A stretch of DNA of 64,000 bases from JAWCMQ01 sp039091255. Its GTDB lineage: Archaea > Aenigmatarchaeota > Aenigmatarchaeia > GW2011-AR5 > JACRAC01. The position numbers and the translations under genes were made by a program. Where the stretch lies: positions 62,001 to 126,000 of the forward strand of contig JAWCMQ010000002.1 of the NCBI GenBank assembly GCA_039091255.1. Direction: 5' to 3'. Shown here piece by piece: positions 25,562 through 34,020 of the stretch; the stretch's first letter is position 1, and every line of letters begins with the position of its first letter. A model generated the notes under the pieces. That model saw only the letters and a program-made list of their open reading frames with translations, had not been told where the DNA came from and did no database searches.

Positions 25562-26503
25562 ATGGACGAGTCCATCCCATCCAAGCGGACGGAACCTTAC
25601 AAAATGAACTTCGAGGACTGTAAAGCATACGCCGAAGCTATCAAAGCAATAGGTAGGATTATCACCGACCTGAAACCAGACGTGCTCTATTGTCCGCTTC
25701 GTGGAGCTTATCCTGTTGTCAGGTCTCTGGATCCGCTCGTGCGCAGATATGTAAACGATGTAGTCCTCGTCCCAACATCAGGATTCCTCTCGGGAAGAGA
25801 ACGCATAATCCAGAGTTCGTTTGAAAACATTCTGAAGCAGTACAGAAACCCGAAAATAGCGGTCGTCGATACTGCCATCACAGGTTCGAGCATTCGCAAT
25901 TTCAAAAACCTTGCTAAACGTTACCTCCAGAAGCTCGCAAATGGTCTAAAGCAGGATGTTGACATCTCAATAGTTAAGCTTTGGCAAAATCGACAATTTC
26001 CAAACCAACCTCCCGGTATACAGAAGGACGAAAGGCTCACATGGCGGGATTACAACGTAGGTACAAAATCGCTCTTGTGCGAAGACCAGCCGGATTTGCT
26101 GGGGATAGACTATCCATACGAGGTTAGAACCGGAAAGAAATATCCTTTCGCCCTCCCCGTTAAATGCAAAGCGCCTATAGTCGTTTTAGCGAACGAAGGA
26201 GAGAAAATTTTCGAAGCGAAGCCATCGACAGCAGAGACGTTTGTAGAATTAATCCACCAACTTTGCGCATACGATCGGCTTGGCGAATGGCAAAATGCCC
26301 AAACAATCTCAATCAATGATTCTGGGGTTTGTCATCCGACTGACCAGGACCTCGAGCATTACAACCCAAATTGGCCGGACAAATTCGACGATTGGATTGA
26401 AGATCACATTTACCGAAAGAACGGCGGCTGCAAAGCGTGCCGTGAAAAACTCGAAGAGATAAGGGTGCGAAGAGCATCGGAGCGCGACTCTCCGTACGCT
26501 TAA
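25562..26503 (+). CDS. PRTase-fold protein 2 with Cys/His-containing C-terminal extension
   Basis: This 313-residue paralogue of the preceding protein has CPLRGAYPVVR (residues 44-54), VLVPTSGFLSGRE, IAVVDTAITGSS (99-110) and LLCEDQPDLLGIDYP. It has an added C-terminal region of about 70 residues with CHPTDQ and CKAC, possibly a small zinc-binding element. The first acidic residue of the PRPP loop is kept and the second is Thr, as in gene 1. Function is unknown. It is convergent with the TIM-barrel gene, with 30 bases between stops. Confidence 0.68.
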   Translation: MDESIPSKRTEPYKMNFEDCKAYAEAIKAIGRIITDLKPDVLYCPLRGAYPVVRSLDPLVRRYVNDVVLVPTSGFLSGRERIIQSSFENILKQYRNPKIAVVDTAITGSSIRNFKNLAKRYLQKLANGLKQDVDISIVKLWQNRQFPNQPPGIQKDERLTWRDYNVGTKSLLCEDQPDLLGIDYPYEVRTGKKYPFALPVKCKAPIVVLANEGEKIFEAKPSTAETFVELIHQLCAYDRLGEWQNAQTISINDSGVCHPTDQDLEHYNPNWPDKFDDWIEDHIYRKNGGCKACREKLEEIRVRRASERDSPYA

Positions 26504-26533
26504 AGCCAAACGCTGCCACAAACTCTAATTTTC

Positions 26534-28195
26534 TTACCTGTATCTGCCACGCTTCCATTCTTCTGCCTTGCCCTTCTCGATTGCTGCCCTTCCCAGGAAT
26601 GTATGCGTCTCCTCCGGTATTGCAATAAGGCCGGATATAGGCGCCATGAAGTTGTCGCGTATGGCCACGCGCTGCCGTGCGAACACGGCTTCGTTCTGCT
26701 CGGCGACGCCATAGAAGCTCGCAGGTAGCTCGTCTGGCTTCGTGCCCTTCTCGAGCTCCGCCGCAATCAGCCGCAACGCAAGCACCGAGTCCTGCATGAC
26801 CTCAAGCGGTGTCTGCCCGCCCCCGCGCTCGAAAATTATGTAGCCATCGGAAAAGCCCTTTTGCTTAAGGGCCCATAGCCATTTGTAGATGACCTCCTGC
26901 GCGTGGCTGCCCCGCTGTATCGGCACGTGCGCAGTGCCGAAGTAAGGGATAGGCCGTCCGAGGTGGAAAAGCAGGATCTGCTTGCCTGCATCCTCTGGCA
27001 GCTTTTCTATGACCTCGTCCGGCCTGAGCTTGTTGGCAAGGAGGTGCTCGAAGTCTATACACTGCTTGATGAAGGGCGAATTGAGCTTCTTTATGAGGTA
27101 GTAGGCATGCCTAGGGTCGAAAAGCCTATACATTCCTTCCTGCCCCTCCTCGGCGTGCGGAGCCTCGAAAAGAAGGTATATTTTTTTCGCGTTACAGAAC
27201 TCCTTTATTGACATGCCTTCCAGGAGTTCCTTGTTCCATCTGCTGGACTTGGTCGTAAGGTGCCCTTCGATGTACTTTGCAGCAAGCGCGGCGTTGTATT
27301 CAGCCTGCTTGGGCATGTAGACCTCCTCGACTCTCTTGCCCCCGACGATGTTCGACCACAACGGATCTCCGTCATGTATCATTAGGTTTGCAACAATCTC
27401 GTAAGCTCCTATCTCGGAGTTGTCAAGAATATAGCGGCTGAAAGGCGCAGCCTTCCAGCAATTGTAGACGAATTCCCTCGAGTTCATTTCGGCATGGTAT
27501 TCGCCATGCTCCCCCCATATCCTGTTGCGGACGCCATCCCGCACATCCTCCTCCCACTTGCGCTTTTCGGCATCGGGAAGCTGCCGGTAATGCGGGTTCT
27601 CCCTCAGCTTATTCACCTCGCGCTCGGCATCCTCTTTCTCTTTTTTGCGGTATTTTTCCCTCAAAGCCTCGTCGGCCTTCGTTTCGCTTATGGCGTCATG
27701 CCTCGTTCTCCAGATGTTCTCGAACGCTACTTCTTTTGCAGCAGGCACCTTGTCGCACACCGTCGACAGCGGCTGGCCGTCAAAGCTCACCACAGGGTAT
27801 TGGTAGCCGAAAACGCGGAACCGTGCCTCCTCATGCAGCAACTGTGGTTTTGTCGACAAGTGGACATTCACATACGTAAAGCCGAGGTCTGCCGCGTGCT
27901 TAAGGGTCTCGCAAAGCCTCTTCTGCGCCTGGTCCCAGAGGCGCCATTCGGCGGACTCAAGCGCCATCACCTCTCCTAGCTCGGCGTGCACACCTACTTC
28001 CATGCCGAGGCTCTTCACGCGCTCGACCTGCGGCTTGAGGCCCGGCTCGAGAAATTCGCTTGTCGTTTCGAGGTCTACCTGCACAAACGTCACGCCTGCC
28101 GTTACGCCGTAGGCTATTTTAGCCGCCAAGCCTAGAAGTTCCGCCGGCCTTGCAACCTTCCACCAGCCTGTGGAGATGCCGACTCTGTAAGCCAT
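26534..28195 (-). CDS. Large TIM-barrel protein (xylose isomerase/AP endonuclease-like)
   Basis: This 553-residue protein has TIM-barrel features of the sugar isomerase/endonuclease-IV superfamily: VTFVQVDLETTSEFL, LGMEVGVHAELGEV, FTYVNVHLS, IYLLFEAPHAEE, KQCIDFEHLLANK and LLFHLGRP contain the Glu/His/Asp residues expected at strand ends. A highly charged insertion of about 100 residues (near residues 165-245) interrupts the barrel. The substrate cannot be predicted. It follows the unrecognised 507-residue gene on the same strand after 120 bases. Confidence 0.6.
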   Translation of the reverse strand: MAYRVGISTGWWKVARPAELLGLAAKIAYGVTAGVTFVQVDLETTSEFLEPGLKPQVERVKSLGMEVGVHAELGEVMALESAEWRLWDQAQKRLCETLKHAADLGFTYVNVHLSTKPQLLHEEARFRVFGYQYPVVSFDGQPLSTVCDKVPAAKEVAFENIWRTRHDAISETKADEALREKYRKKEKEDAEREVNKLRENPHYRQLPDAEKRKWEEDVRDGVRNRIWGEHGEYHAEMNSREFVYNCWKAAPFSRYILDNSEIGAYEIVANLMIHDGDPLWSNIVGGKRVEEVYMPKQAEYNAALAAKYIEGHLTTKSSRWNKELLEGMSIKEFCNAKKIYLLFEAPHAEEGQEGMYRLFDPRHAYYLIKKLNSPFIKQCIDFEHLLANKLRPDEVIEKLPEDAGKQILLFHLGRPIPYFGTAHVPIQRGSHAQEVIYKWLWALKQKGFSDGYIIFERGGGQTPLEVMQDSVLALRLIAAELEKGTKPDELPASFYGVAEQNEAVFARQRVAIRDNFMAPISGLIAIPEETHTFLGRAAIEKGKAEEWKRGRYR

Positions 28196-28315
28196 AAAGT
28201 ACTCATGCTCGCCGCGTGGCTTAAGCGTTGCGGAGATTGAAATGGCGAGGAAAGGCGTAGTTTCGGTTGCCTGCTGTCCATGGCGGAAGAAGAGCGGTCG
28301 ATCTCGTTTTGCTTC

Positions 28316-29839
28316 TTACGGCCTCCCAAACCCAAACTTCTCCTTCAGGAATCCGCACGTGGGGACAAAAAGCGTCTCCGCGACGGCCTTGGCATAATAT
28401 TTCGTCAGGCGCTCTTCGAGCATGCGCTCATAGGGCCCCCCGGGCCTGAAAGCCATCATGCCCCAAGGAAGCTTCGGCTTCCAGCGCTTCTTTGGAGTCT
28501 CAATCTTTTCAGGAGCCTCGGGCTTGGGCTTTATACCCAGCAAGTTATCTATATAGCGCTCCATCGTTTCTTGCTTCGCCTTGAGCTCGAGGAGCTTTGC
28601 GAGCAGCGCGTTCTGGGACATCATCAAAGCGTTTACATCCCACACCCCGTCTTCGACCTCACGGCCGTCGGCGCTGCGCATGTTGGTCCTGTCAAAGGTT
28701 ATTTCCAGAAAGCCGTAGTAAAGCCTGTGCGGCACCATCCAGCCAGAATCGTACATTATCCACTCCGCCGTCTCATCCGCCCACGTCTTACCAGACGGCA
28801 TCTTCCCAGCAATCCAAGGATATTCTGCCACAAGTCCCCATTTCGGGTGAAAGATGACGTTCTCTTTAAGCCAATCATCATACGCCCCGCCTTTGATGGG
28901 TTTTTCGGCCATCAGCTCGGGAGACATGCGCTTCAGCTCGGTTGGCTGGAAGTCCTTCCACACCCACAGCCGCACGCGCGATGTCGAAATGGCGTGCCCC
29001 CCAGCGCGCATGAAGGATGTGGATTCCGCCTTTCTGCGCTCTGGCGACTCGAACGCCTGCTCGAGCATCTTGAAGCGCGTGACGTACGGCTTCAGCCACT
29101 CCCTATATTCGTTTATCGACACCTCGCGGCTGCGAATGAGGCCCTCTATGCGCTCGAGCCTGCTGTTGACCTCTTTGATGAACATCTCTTTCCATTCGTT
29201 ATAGAGCTTGTTCTTCGTCACGAGCACTATCGCTTCGGCTTTTGAAATGTTCAAGCGGCTCTTGACCTTGTCCGGGTCCGTGTCTTCTGGCGTAAGCCTG
29301 AGAAAATCCGAGATGAGGGTGGGCCATCTCGATATTATAGACCTCATCGAGATGCCCTCGCCTGTATGCACATCCACCTGGTCTATAAAGACGGCGCGGA
29401 GCGAGTGCTCGTCTTTCGTCTCGTAATATTTCTTGAACTCCCTGTACTTGCGCTCATCGTGCCTCAGAAGCTCATAATCGGAAATCGCCTGTGCTGCGCT
29501 AGCCAACCCTGACTTGATTTTCGCTTCAAGCTCCTCTTTCTGCTTCATCGTAAGCTGGTAGTATTGCGCATGCACCGGCGAAACTTCGATTTCCTCGCTT
29601 GCTTTGTGCACTTGCATATCCCACTTTCTTAGCTGAAAGCACAGTGAGAAGTATACGCCCGAGCACATGCCTGGCGGCCCTGTTAGGTTGAGCTTCGTGT
29701 GCGCCTCGCGCGGCCCGAGCACGACTATGTGTCCTAGGTTCTTGCCTGTCCACCAGTCAAGCGTTTTGTTTAGACCAGGAACTATGGCTCTGAGCTCCCC
29801 GGCATCATTTTTGGTCACGTCCCCAAAAATCCAAGCCAT
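28316..29839 (-). CDS. Unrecognised 507-residue protein
   Basis: This is a large soluble protein with no signal peptide or membrane span, starting MAWIFGDVTKNDAGEL. The N-terminus contains a strand/turn region (LGHIVVLGPREAHTKLNL), the middle (residues about 90-290) is helical and charged, with likely coiled coils, and the C-terminal part contains a Pro/Lys/Glu linker (GIKPKPEAPEKIETPKKR) before a final helix. It is Trp-rich. I do not recognise a catalytic motif. A long antisense frame (28280-29245) is a shadow. It sits between the 164-residue paralogue gene and the TIM-barrel gene on the same strand. Confidence 0.6.
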   Translation of the reverse strand: MAWIFGDVTKNDAGELRAIVPGLNKTLDWWTGKNLGHIVVLGPREAHTKLNLTGPPGMCSGVYFSLCFQLRKWDMQVHKASEEIEVSPVHAQYYQLTMKQKEELEAKIKSGLASAAQAISDYELLRHDERKYREFKKYYETKDEHSLRAVFIDQVDVHTGEGISMRSIISRWPTLISDFLRLTPEDTDPDKVKSRLNISKAEAIVLVTKNKLYNEWKEMFIKEVNSRLERIEGLIRSREVSINEYREWLKPYVTRFKMLEQAFESPERRKAESTSFMRAGGHAISTSRVRLWVWKDFQPTELKRMSPELMAEKPIKGGAYDDWLKENVIFHPKWGLVAEYPWIAGKMPSGKTWADETAEWIMYDSGWMVPHRLYYGFLEITFDRTNMRSADGREVEDGVWDVNALMMSQNALLAKLLELKAKQETMERYIDNLLGIKPKPEAPEKIETPKKRWKPKLPWGMMAFRPGGPYERMLEERLTKYYAKAVAETLFVPTCGFLKEKFGFGRP

Positions 29840-29913
29840 AATCTATTCTCGCAACTCTGGCAATATAAAATTGAGCGAGAAACAGCGCAAAAGGGCATAG
29901 GCGGCCTTTCTGC

Positions 29914-30408
29914 TCATTTCGGCGCCGTCCTTAGCTCCTCAGCAAAGTCTTTTAGCTTTCGCTCGAAATCAAGCGTAGCTTCCTTCGACCAATAAAGATA
30001 GTTCATGCGCTTCCTGTGATAGTAGAGGCGATGCCAGAAGCGTCTGAGCATCTCGTAGAATATCGACTGCTGCCAAATCGTATCCTGAGGATACTCAGTG
30101 ATGAGGCGCGGCTTGATGACTACGGAAACCTTCCCTTCACCCTCCGCGCTCACGAAGCCCTTCATGTCTATCTCAAGGCCAAGGTAGCTGTAGATATCAA
30201 ATATCTTGGTAACCTCCCACCCGACTTCGAAGCGCTCAACATCCTTCTCCTTCTCCCACTTGTACTCTTTCTCCTGAATGTAGCCCTCAGGAACGTTGAA
30301 TATGACCCTCAGCAGCTCCTGAACCTTTTTGTAAAAGAAATCCGGTCTCCTACCGGCAAATTCAAAACGGATTTGCTTCACAGGCTCGAATACATAATCG
30401 TATATCAT
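29914..30408 (-). CDS. Unrecognised protein, paralogue A
   Basis: It has 164 residues from the ATG at 30408 (MIYDYVFEPVKQIRFEF); in-frame starts at 30453 and 30432 are possible. It aligns end to end with the product of 30971-31462. Shared features are an IRFEFAG / IKIEYAG strand, a following helix, a central beta region, and an aromatic-basic C-terminal helix (YYHRKRMNYLYWSK versus FYWRQRRTYIDKSK). The pattern suggests a ligand- or lipid-binding alpha/beta fold with an amphipathic tail, but no family is recognised. It is divergent from the second copy across 250 bases. Confidence 0.6.
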   Translation of the reverse strand: MIYDYVFEPVKQIRFEFAGRRPDFFYKKVQELLRVIFNVPEGYIQEKEYKWEKEKDVERFEVGWEVTKIFDIYSYLGLEIDMKGFVSAEGEGKVSVVIKPRLITEYPQDTIWQQSIFYEMLRRFWHRLYYHRKRMNYLYWSKEATLDFERKLKDFAEELRTAPK

Positions 30409-30504
30409 TAGGCGTGTTCGTGCCCATACCATGAAAGACACCGTGTCGAGCAAAGCTACACGATAGGCTATTTCTATCTATCACCAAACGAGATATTTAT
30501 AATT

Positions 30505-30540
30505 TAACTCGCTCTCCGAGGATTCGGAAGCGAGCAATTT
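30505..30540 (+). repeat. Palindromic element copy
   Basis: TAACTCGCT pairs with AGCGA, and TCCGA with TCGGA, followed by GAGCAATTT. It is the first of two tandem copies in the divergent promoter region. Confidence 0.65.
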
Positions 30541-30546
30541 AAAATT

Positions 30547-30582
30547 CAACTCGCTCTTACAGGATTCGAGAGCAAGCTATTT
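30547..30582 (+). repeat. Palindromic element copy (tandem second)
   Basis: CAACTCGCTCT pairs with AGAGC and is followed by AAGCTATTT. It shares AACTCGCTCT and GGATTCG with its upstream neighbour, so this pair is a recent local duplication. Confidence 0.65.
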
Positions 30583-30659
30583 GCAAGTTGTACATTTGGC
30601 CAGCACAGCGAGTTATTTATTCTAGTGAGCTGCTAGTATTTTTCAGAGGGCAATCTGCC

Positions 30660-30908
30660 ATGGGCCTTAAGCGTGACATACTCATCGGAATGGCGGTAGC
30701 AGGAGTCCTTCTTCTCATAATCGCCGCAGTGGTGGGCCTGGTTTTGTTGCTCTTAAAGGCTGTTGGCATCTTGCTTTTGCTAGCCGGCGTGTTTTTAATT
30801 GTGCTTTTCCCAGACATCGGTGAATTCCAGCCTCACAGGATGTCAAAAACGGGCATTGTTCTTGGTGCGATTCTGGTCGCACTCGGAGTTCTCCTGCTTG
30901 TAATGTAG
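30660..30908 (+). CDS. Small membrane protein, three hydrophobic spans
   Basis: It has 82 residues from the ATG at 30660 (MGLKRDILIGMAVAG). Hydrophobic spans are at about residues 8-30, 32-50 and 62-81, separated by a short polar turn (FPDIGEFQPHRMSKTG). There is no recognised family. It lies upstream of, and close to, paralogue B, perhaps in one transcript. The in-frame start at 30588 would lie close to the repeat region and is unlikely. Confidence 0.6.
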   Translation: MGLKRDILIGMAVAGVLLLIIAAVVGLVLLLLKAVGILLLLAGVFLIVLFPDIGEFQPHRMSKTGIVLGAILVALGVLLLVM

Positions 30909-30970
30909 CGCCGGTGTGCGCATCTTTAAAGTCATGCAGAACCATAATGTCTCAAACGGGTTGTATAGCC

Positions 30971-31462
30971 ATGAGCTGGGAAGGCGAGGTTTCCTTTCGT
31001 GAAGATATACTTGCTCCCGCCAATGTGATAAAAATCGAATACGCCGGCAAAGATCCGTTTTGGATATGCGCCAACGCTCTCCGCCTCATGCGAGAAGTGC
31101 TGAAGCTTTCGAGCAAGGACCTTCGCGAAGACGACGTCAGATGGGATGTCACAAGCGAAAATAGGGAGTTTTACGGCGTATGGCGGGCTAAGCGCACCGA
31201 AGACAGCTACAGCTCAACATGGGTAAAAATAACTGCGCATGGCTTCATAAACCGAGAGAGGGTAGGTAGCGTCAAAATAAAAATCGAAGGCTGGCTATCA
31301 ACAGACTTTGAATGGAGCAATCCGCTAGCGCGTTGGGCATGGATAATGTTCAACTACCTGTTTTACTGGCGCCAGCGCAGAACATACATCGACAAGTCAA
31401 AAGACGACATAATGACAATACGCGAAAACATCCTCCGCGCCTACAAAATCTTGAAGGAGTAA
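30971..31462 (+). CDS. Unrecognised protein, paralogue B
   Basis: It has 163 residues from the ATG at 30971 (MSWEGEVSFREDIL); an ATG at 30947 would add eight residues. TTTAAAG at 30924-30930 is a possible TATA box. It is homologous to the divergent gene at 29914-30408 throughout: IKIEYAGKDPF near the N-terminus, a central tryptophan-containing beta region (VRWDVTSENREFYGVW), and an aromatic-basic helix FYWRQRRTYIDKSK near the C-terminus. Function is unknown; two diverged copies in one locus suggest a heteromer. Confidence 0.6.
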   Translation: MSWEGEVSFREDILAPANVIKIEYAGKDPFWICANALRLMREVLKLSSKDLREDDVRWDVTSENREFYGVWRAKRTEDSYSSTWVKITAHGFINRERVGSVKIKIEGWLSTDFEWSNPLARWAWIMFNYLFYWRQRRTYIDKSKDDIMTIRENILRAYKILKE

Positions 31463-31517
31463 ACCACGCACTTCAACTTTATTAAGGCCGAAGAAGAAAT
31501 CATCTCAAGTGGTCGGT

Positions 31518-31961
31518 ATGCTTTTCGAAAAGCTGCGAAACAAGCTCGTCGGCCGCGTAGAGCCGACCCCACCAGGGCCAGAAGCAATACACGCGCATGT
31601 GCTTGGCGAACTTCATCCCCCACGGGAGCCTCCTTTTTCTCCAGCGCCGGCAACTGCGGCGATGCCGCGTGGGCGCTACGGCGCAGAGTTCGAGGGCGAG
31701 CGCCCAGTCGCACCATCCGAAATCGAAGCGCTGAAACCGCCATCAGTCGAAGAATTCCCGCGACCTCCAGAGCGTCCGCCTGAGCCGCCACGCGAGTTCG
31801 AGAAACGCTTCGAGGAGCGCGGCATGTACGAACTAATAGACCGCCTCGCTGTCATAGAAGCTCAGCTGGCGACCATACGCGCACAGACGGAAACACTTAA
31901 CGAGCGCATGAAGACGATAGAGCTGTACATCCGCTCGCGGATGCCGAGGACAACGTTCTAA
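31518..31961 (+). CDS. Proline-rich, coiled-coil protein
   Basis: It has 147 residues from the ATG at 31518 (MLFEKLRNKLVG). A short amphipathic N-terminal helix is followed by a Pro/Glu/Arg-rich linker of about 70 residues, then a heptad-patterned helix, LIDRLAVIEAQLATIRAQ, running to the basic C-terminus. The layout (anchor helix, flexible linker, coiled coil) suggests a tether or scaffold. No family is recognised. It is the last gene of the plus-strand arm of the orphan cluster. Confidence 0.55.
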   Translation: MLFEKLRNKLVGRVEPTPPGPEAIHAHVLGELHPPREPPFSPAPATAAMPRGRYGAEFEGERPVAPSEIEALKPPSVEEFPRPPERPPEPPREFEKRFEERGMYELIDRLAVIEAQLATIRAQTETLNERMKTIELYIRSRMPRTTF

Positions 31962-32013
31962 TCTGACCGATTTGCGCATAACTGGCTATCGGCGAAGCGT
32001 CTAAGTGCTATTT

Positions 32014-32574
32014 TCAGATTTCCTTGTAGCATATCACTTCATCGATGTATTTGTTGCCATATTTCGTGGCTTTCGGAATCTTCCCAACGAGCTTGAATCC
32101 GAGCTTTCTGTGAAGCGCCGCAGACGCGTCGTTATCAGCAACATAGCTGGACTTCAATATCTGTGTCTTCCACTCCTTCTTAGCAAGCTGGAACACAAGC
32201 TCCGAGATGTAGGCAGCGAGCCCCAGTCTTCTAAATGCTTTTGCGACCGATATGTGATAGCTGGCAACGTGCGTGTCGGCGGCATTCGAAGAGAAGCGCC
32301 TGTCTACCCCACCGATTGCGCAAATCTCTTTGCCGCAAATGCCAAAGGCGGTCAGTGTCGTTCCGTTCTTCAGCGACGAGATTGTCCTTTTCAGCCACTT
32401 TTTCTCTTCCGCAAGCGTAATCCTCTTAGTCAGGAGTATGCGCGCACCTTCATCAATGAGCGCATTTATGTAGCGCATGGCCAAAGTCGCGTCGCTCATC
32501 TTCGGAAACCTGAAGACCACTCGCTTGCCGCCGAAATCTTTGGAGGCCAACACAAGGCCGGGTTTGAGCCACAC
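32014..32574 (-). CDS. GNAT-family N-acetyltransferase
   Basis: It has 186 residues and a GTG start. The acetyl-CoA-binding motif A is recognisable as HISVAKAFRRLGLAAYI (R-x2-G-x-A) at about residues 107-123. YVADNDASAALHRKLGFKLVG is the typical motif B with the N...A..L..KLGF pattern, as in RimJ/RimL-type enzymes. The substrate is unknown. It follows the ABCE1-like gene by 15 bases on the same strand and is likely co-transcribed with it. Confidence 0.82.
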   Translation of the reverse strand: MWLKPGLVLASKDFGGKRVVFRFPKMSDATLAMRYINALIDEGARILLTKRITLAEEKKWLKRTISSLKNGTTLTAFGICGKEICAIGGVDRRFSSNAADTHVASYHISVAKAFRRLGLAAYISELVFQLAKKEWKTQILKSSYVADNDASAALHRKLGFKLVGKIPKATKYGNKYIDEVICYKEI

Positions 32575-32589
32575 GATGCCATCACGACA

Positions 32590-33954
32590 TTAGTCTTGCA
32601 TTATTATCCTATTTATAGCCGCCTTAGCATCCATCCAGTCGACGTGGCTGCGGCCGTCCGTGCGAACGACAAGCCCGCACCGGTCAGCCACGCGCGCAAC
32701 GAGCCACGCATCGTGGTCCGCTACAATCACGCTCCGCTTCGAGCGAAGCAACTCTGCGACTACAAGGCGCTCTTCGGCCGTAAGGCCTTCGCTCGGCTGG
32801 TCCAATATGTAAAGGTCCGCATCAGCGCCCAAGCACCGCGCAATTGCTATGCGTTGCCTCAAGCTCAGCGTCAGCCGCGGCCTGCCGCGCAGCGACACCC
32901 CAAGCGCTTGCAGCAGCTCTTTCGATATGCCTTTCAAAACAGCCCGCTGAGAAAGGTGCTGAGGCTTAAACGATACGCTAGGCTTGCCCTTTATGATGCC
33001 GGAGCATTCCTCCTTTCCGGCGAGTATTTTGAGCAACGTCGATTTGCCAGAACAGTCTGCGCCGAGTATGCCTATGCGCTCGTTCCTTAAAATTTCGCCG
33101 TCAACTTGCAGCACATTTCCATTGAACTGCTTCTGCACGCCTGCAAGCTGTATCATAAGCTCCCTAGGTGCCGCCATGCGCTTCTCGCGCTGCCTGGGGC
33201 TTTCCCCTGGCTTGCTTTTGGGGCGGATGCGCATGCCGTCGGGCAGCATGCCGGACACAAAAGCGCTGATTGCCTCCTTCGCGGGATAGAGCTGGGAAGG
33301 CGCACCCCATCTTCCATCGCCGTAGAATATCGCTATGTCTGTGCATGCCCATCTTAGAAACGTTATGTCATTGTCAGAAACCACGATAATCTCTCGTTTC
33401 CCTTTCTCACGTATCATATTCGCAACCTTCGCACGCTGCTCGATGTCGAGGTGCTCGCTCGGGCAGTCAAGGAGGTACAGCTCGGCGTCCTTTGAAAGAG
33501 CGGCCGCGATAGAAACGCGCTGCAGTGCGTTTGTGTTGAGCTTTTCGGCATCCCACGTCTCGTATCCGCCGAGTTTCAGAGCCTGCGCAACGTCAAGGTC
33601 AATGTTCAAGTCTACAAGGTTGCGACGAAAATCAGGAAGATGATGCAGCCGCTCAACGGCCTGCGGTTTGTAGCTGGTTCTCAATTCCTGTGCCTCAAGA
33701 CTGCGCAATGCGTCTGAAAGGATACGGTAATGCGCACCAGCTGTGCGAACGTCATAGCGCTGCCTTAGGGCGTACCAGCCGCAGCTCGGGTCTAGCTTGC
33801 CAGCAAGAATAAGCAGCGCCGTTGTCTTGCCAGCCCCGCCAAGCAGCCCGACCACGCCCCGCTCGGGCAGCTCAGGCAGCCCGTGCAGCTCGAAGCCGTT
33901 CTCCCATTTGTGGACGGGCGGAGCTTTCGGTTTTGTCGGCATGGAAAGCTTCAT
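32590..33954 (-). CDS. Degenerate ABCE1/Rli1-like twin ABC protein without Fe-S domain
   Basis: This 454-residue protein aligns with both nucleotide-binding domains of ABCE1 (ribosome recycling), but the N-terminal Fe-S domain is absent. In NBD1 the Walker A region is GLLGGAGKTT, two residues shorter than GLVGTNGIGKST; the signature LSGGE is LNTNA, and the catalytic Glu is Cys (LLDCPSEHLD). In NBD2 Walker A is intact (GADCSGKST); the signature is LTLSL, the catalytic Glu is Gln (ILDQPSEGL), and the switch His is kept (VADHD). ATP hydrolysis is therefore probably lost or very slow. Whether a canonical ABCE1 exists elsewhere in the genome is unknown. Confidence 0.78.
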   Translation of the reverse strand: MKLSMPTKPKAPPVHKWENGFELHGLPELPERGVVGLLGGAGKTTALLILAGKLDPSCGWYALRQRYDVRTAGAHYRILSDALRSLEAQELRTSYKPQAVERLHHLPDFRRNLVDLNIDLDVAQALKLGGYETWDAEKLNTNALQRVSIAAALSKDAELYLLDCPSEHLDIEQRAKVANMIREKGKREIIVVSDNDITFLRWACTDIAIFYGDGRWGAPSQLYPAKEAISAFVSGMLPDGMRIRPKSKPGESPRQREKRMAAPRELMIQLAGVQKQFNGNVLQVDGEILRNERIGILGADCSGKSTLLKILAGKEECSGIIKGKPSVSFKPQHLSQRAVLKGISKELLQALGVSLRGRPRLTLSLRQRIAIARCLGADADLYILDQPSEGLTAEERLVVAELLRSKRSVIVADHDAWLVARVADRCGLVVRTDGRSHVDWMDAKAAINRIIMQD

Positions 33955-34020
33955 GCTTATAATCTTCTTGCGCCCGATTTAATAGCTTTTAAGCGCACGC
34001 TCCAAATCAAATCGGTTGCG

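Noticed and set aside
28280..29245. 321-codon plus-strand frame opposite the 507-residue gene
   Set aside because: It is a shadow of the minus-strand gene: no family features, Arg/His/Leu-rich composition typical of antisense frames.
32005..33090. 361-codon plus-strand frame opposite the GNAT and ABCE1-like genes
   Set aside because: It spans the junction of two well-supported minus-strand genes and has antisense composition.
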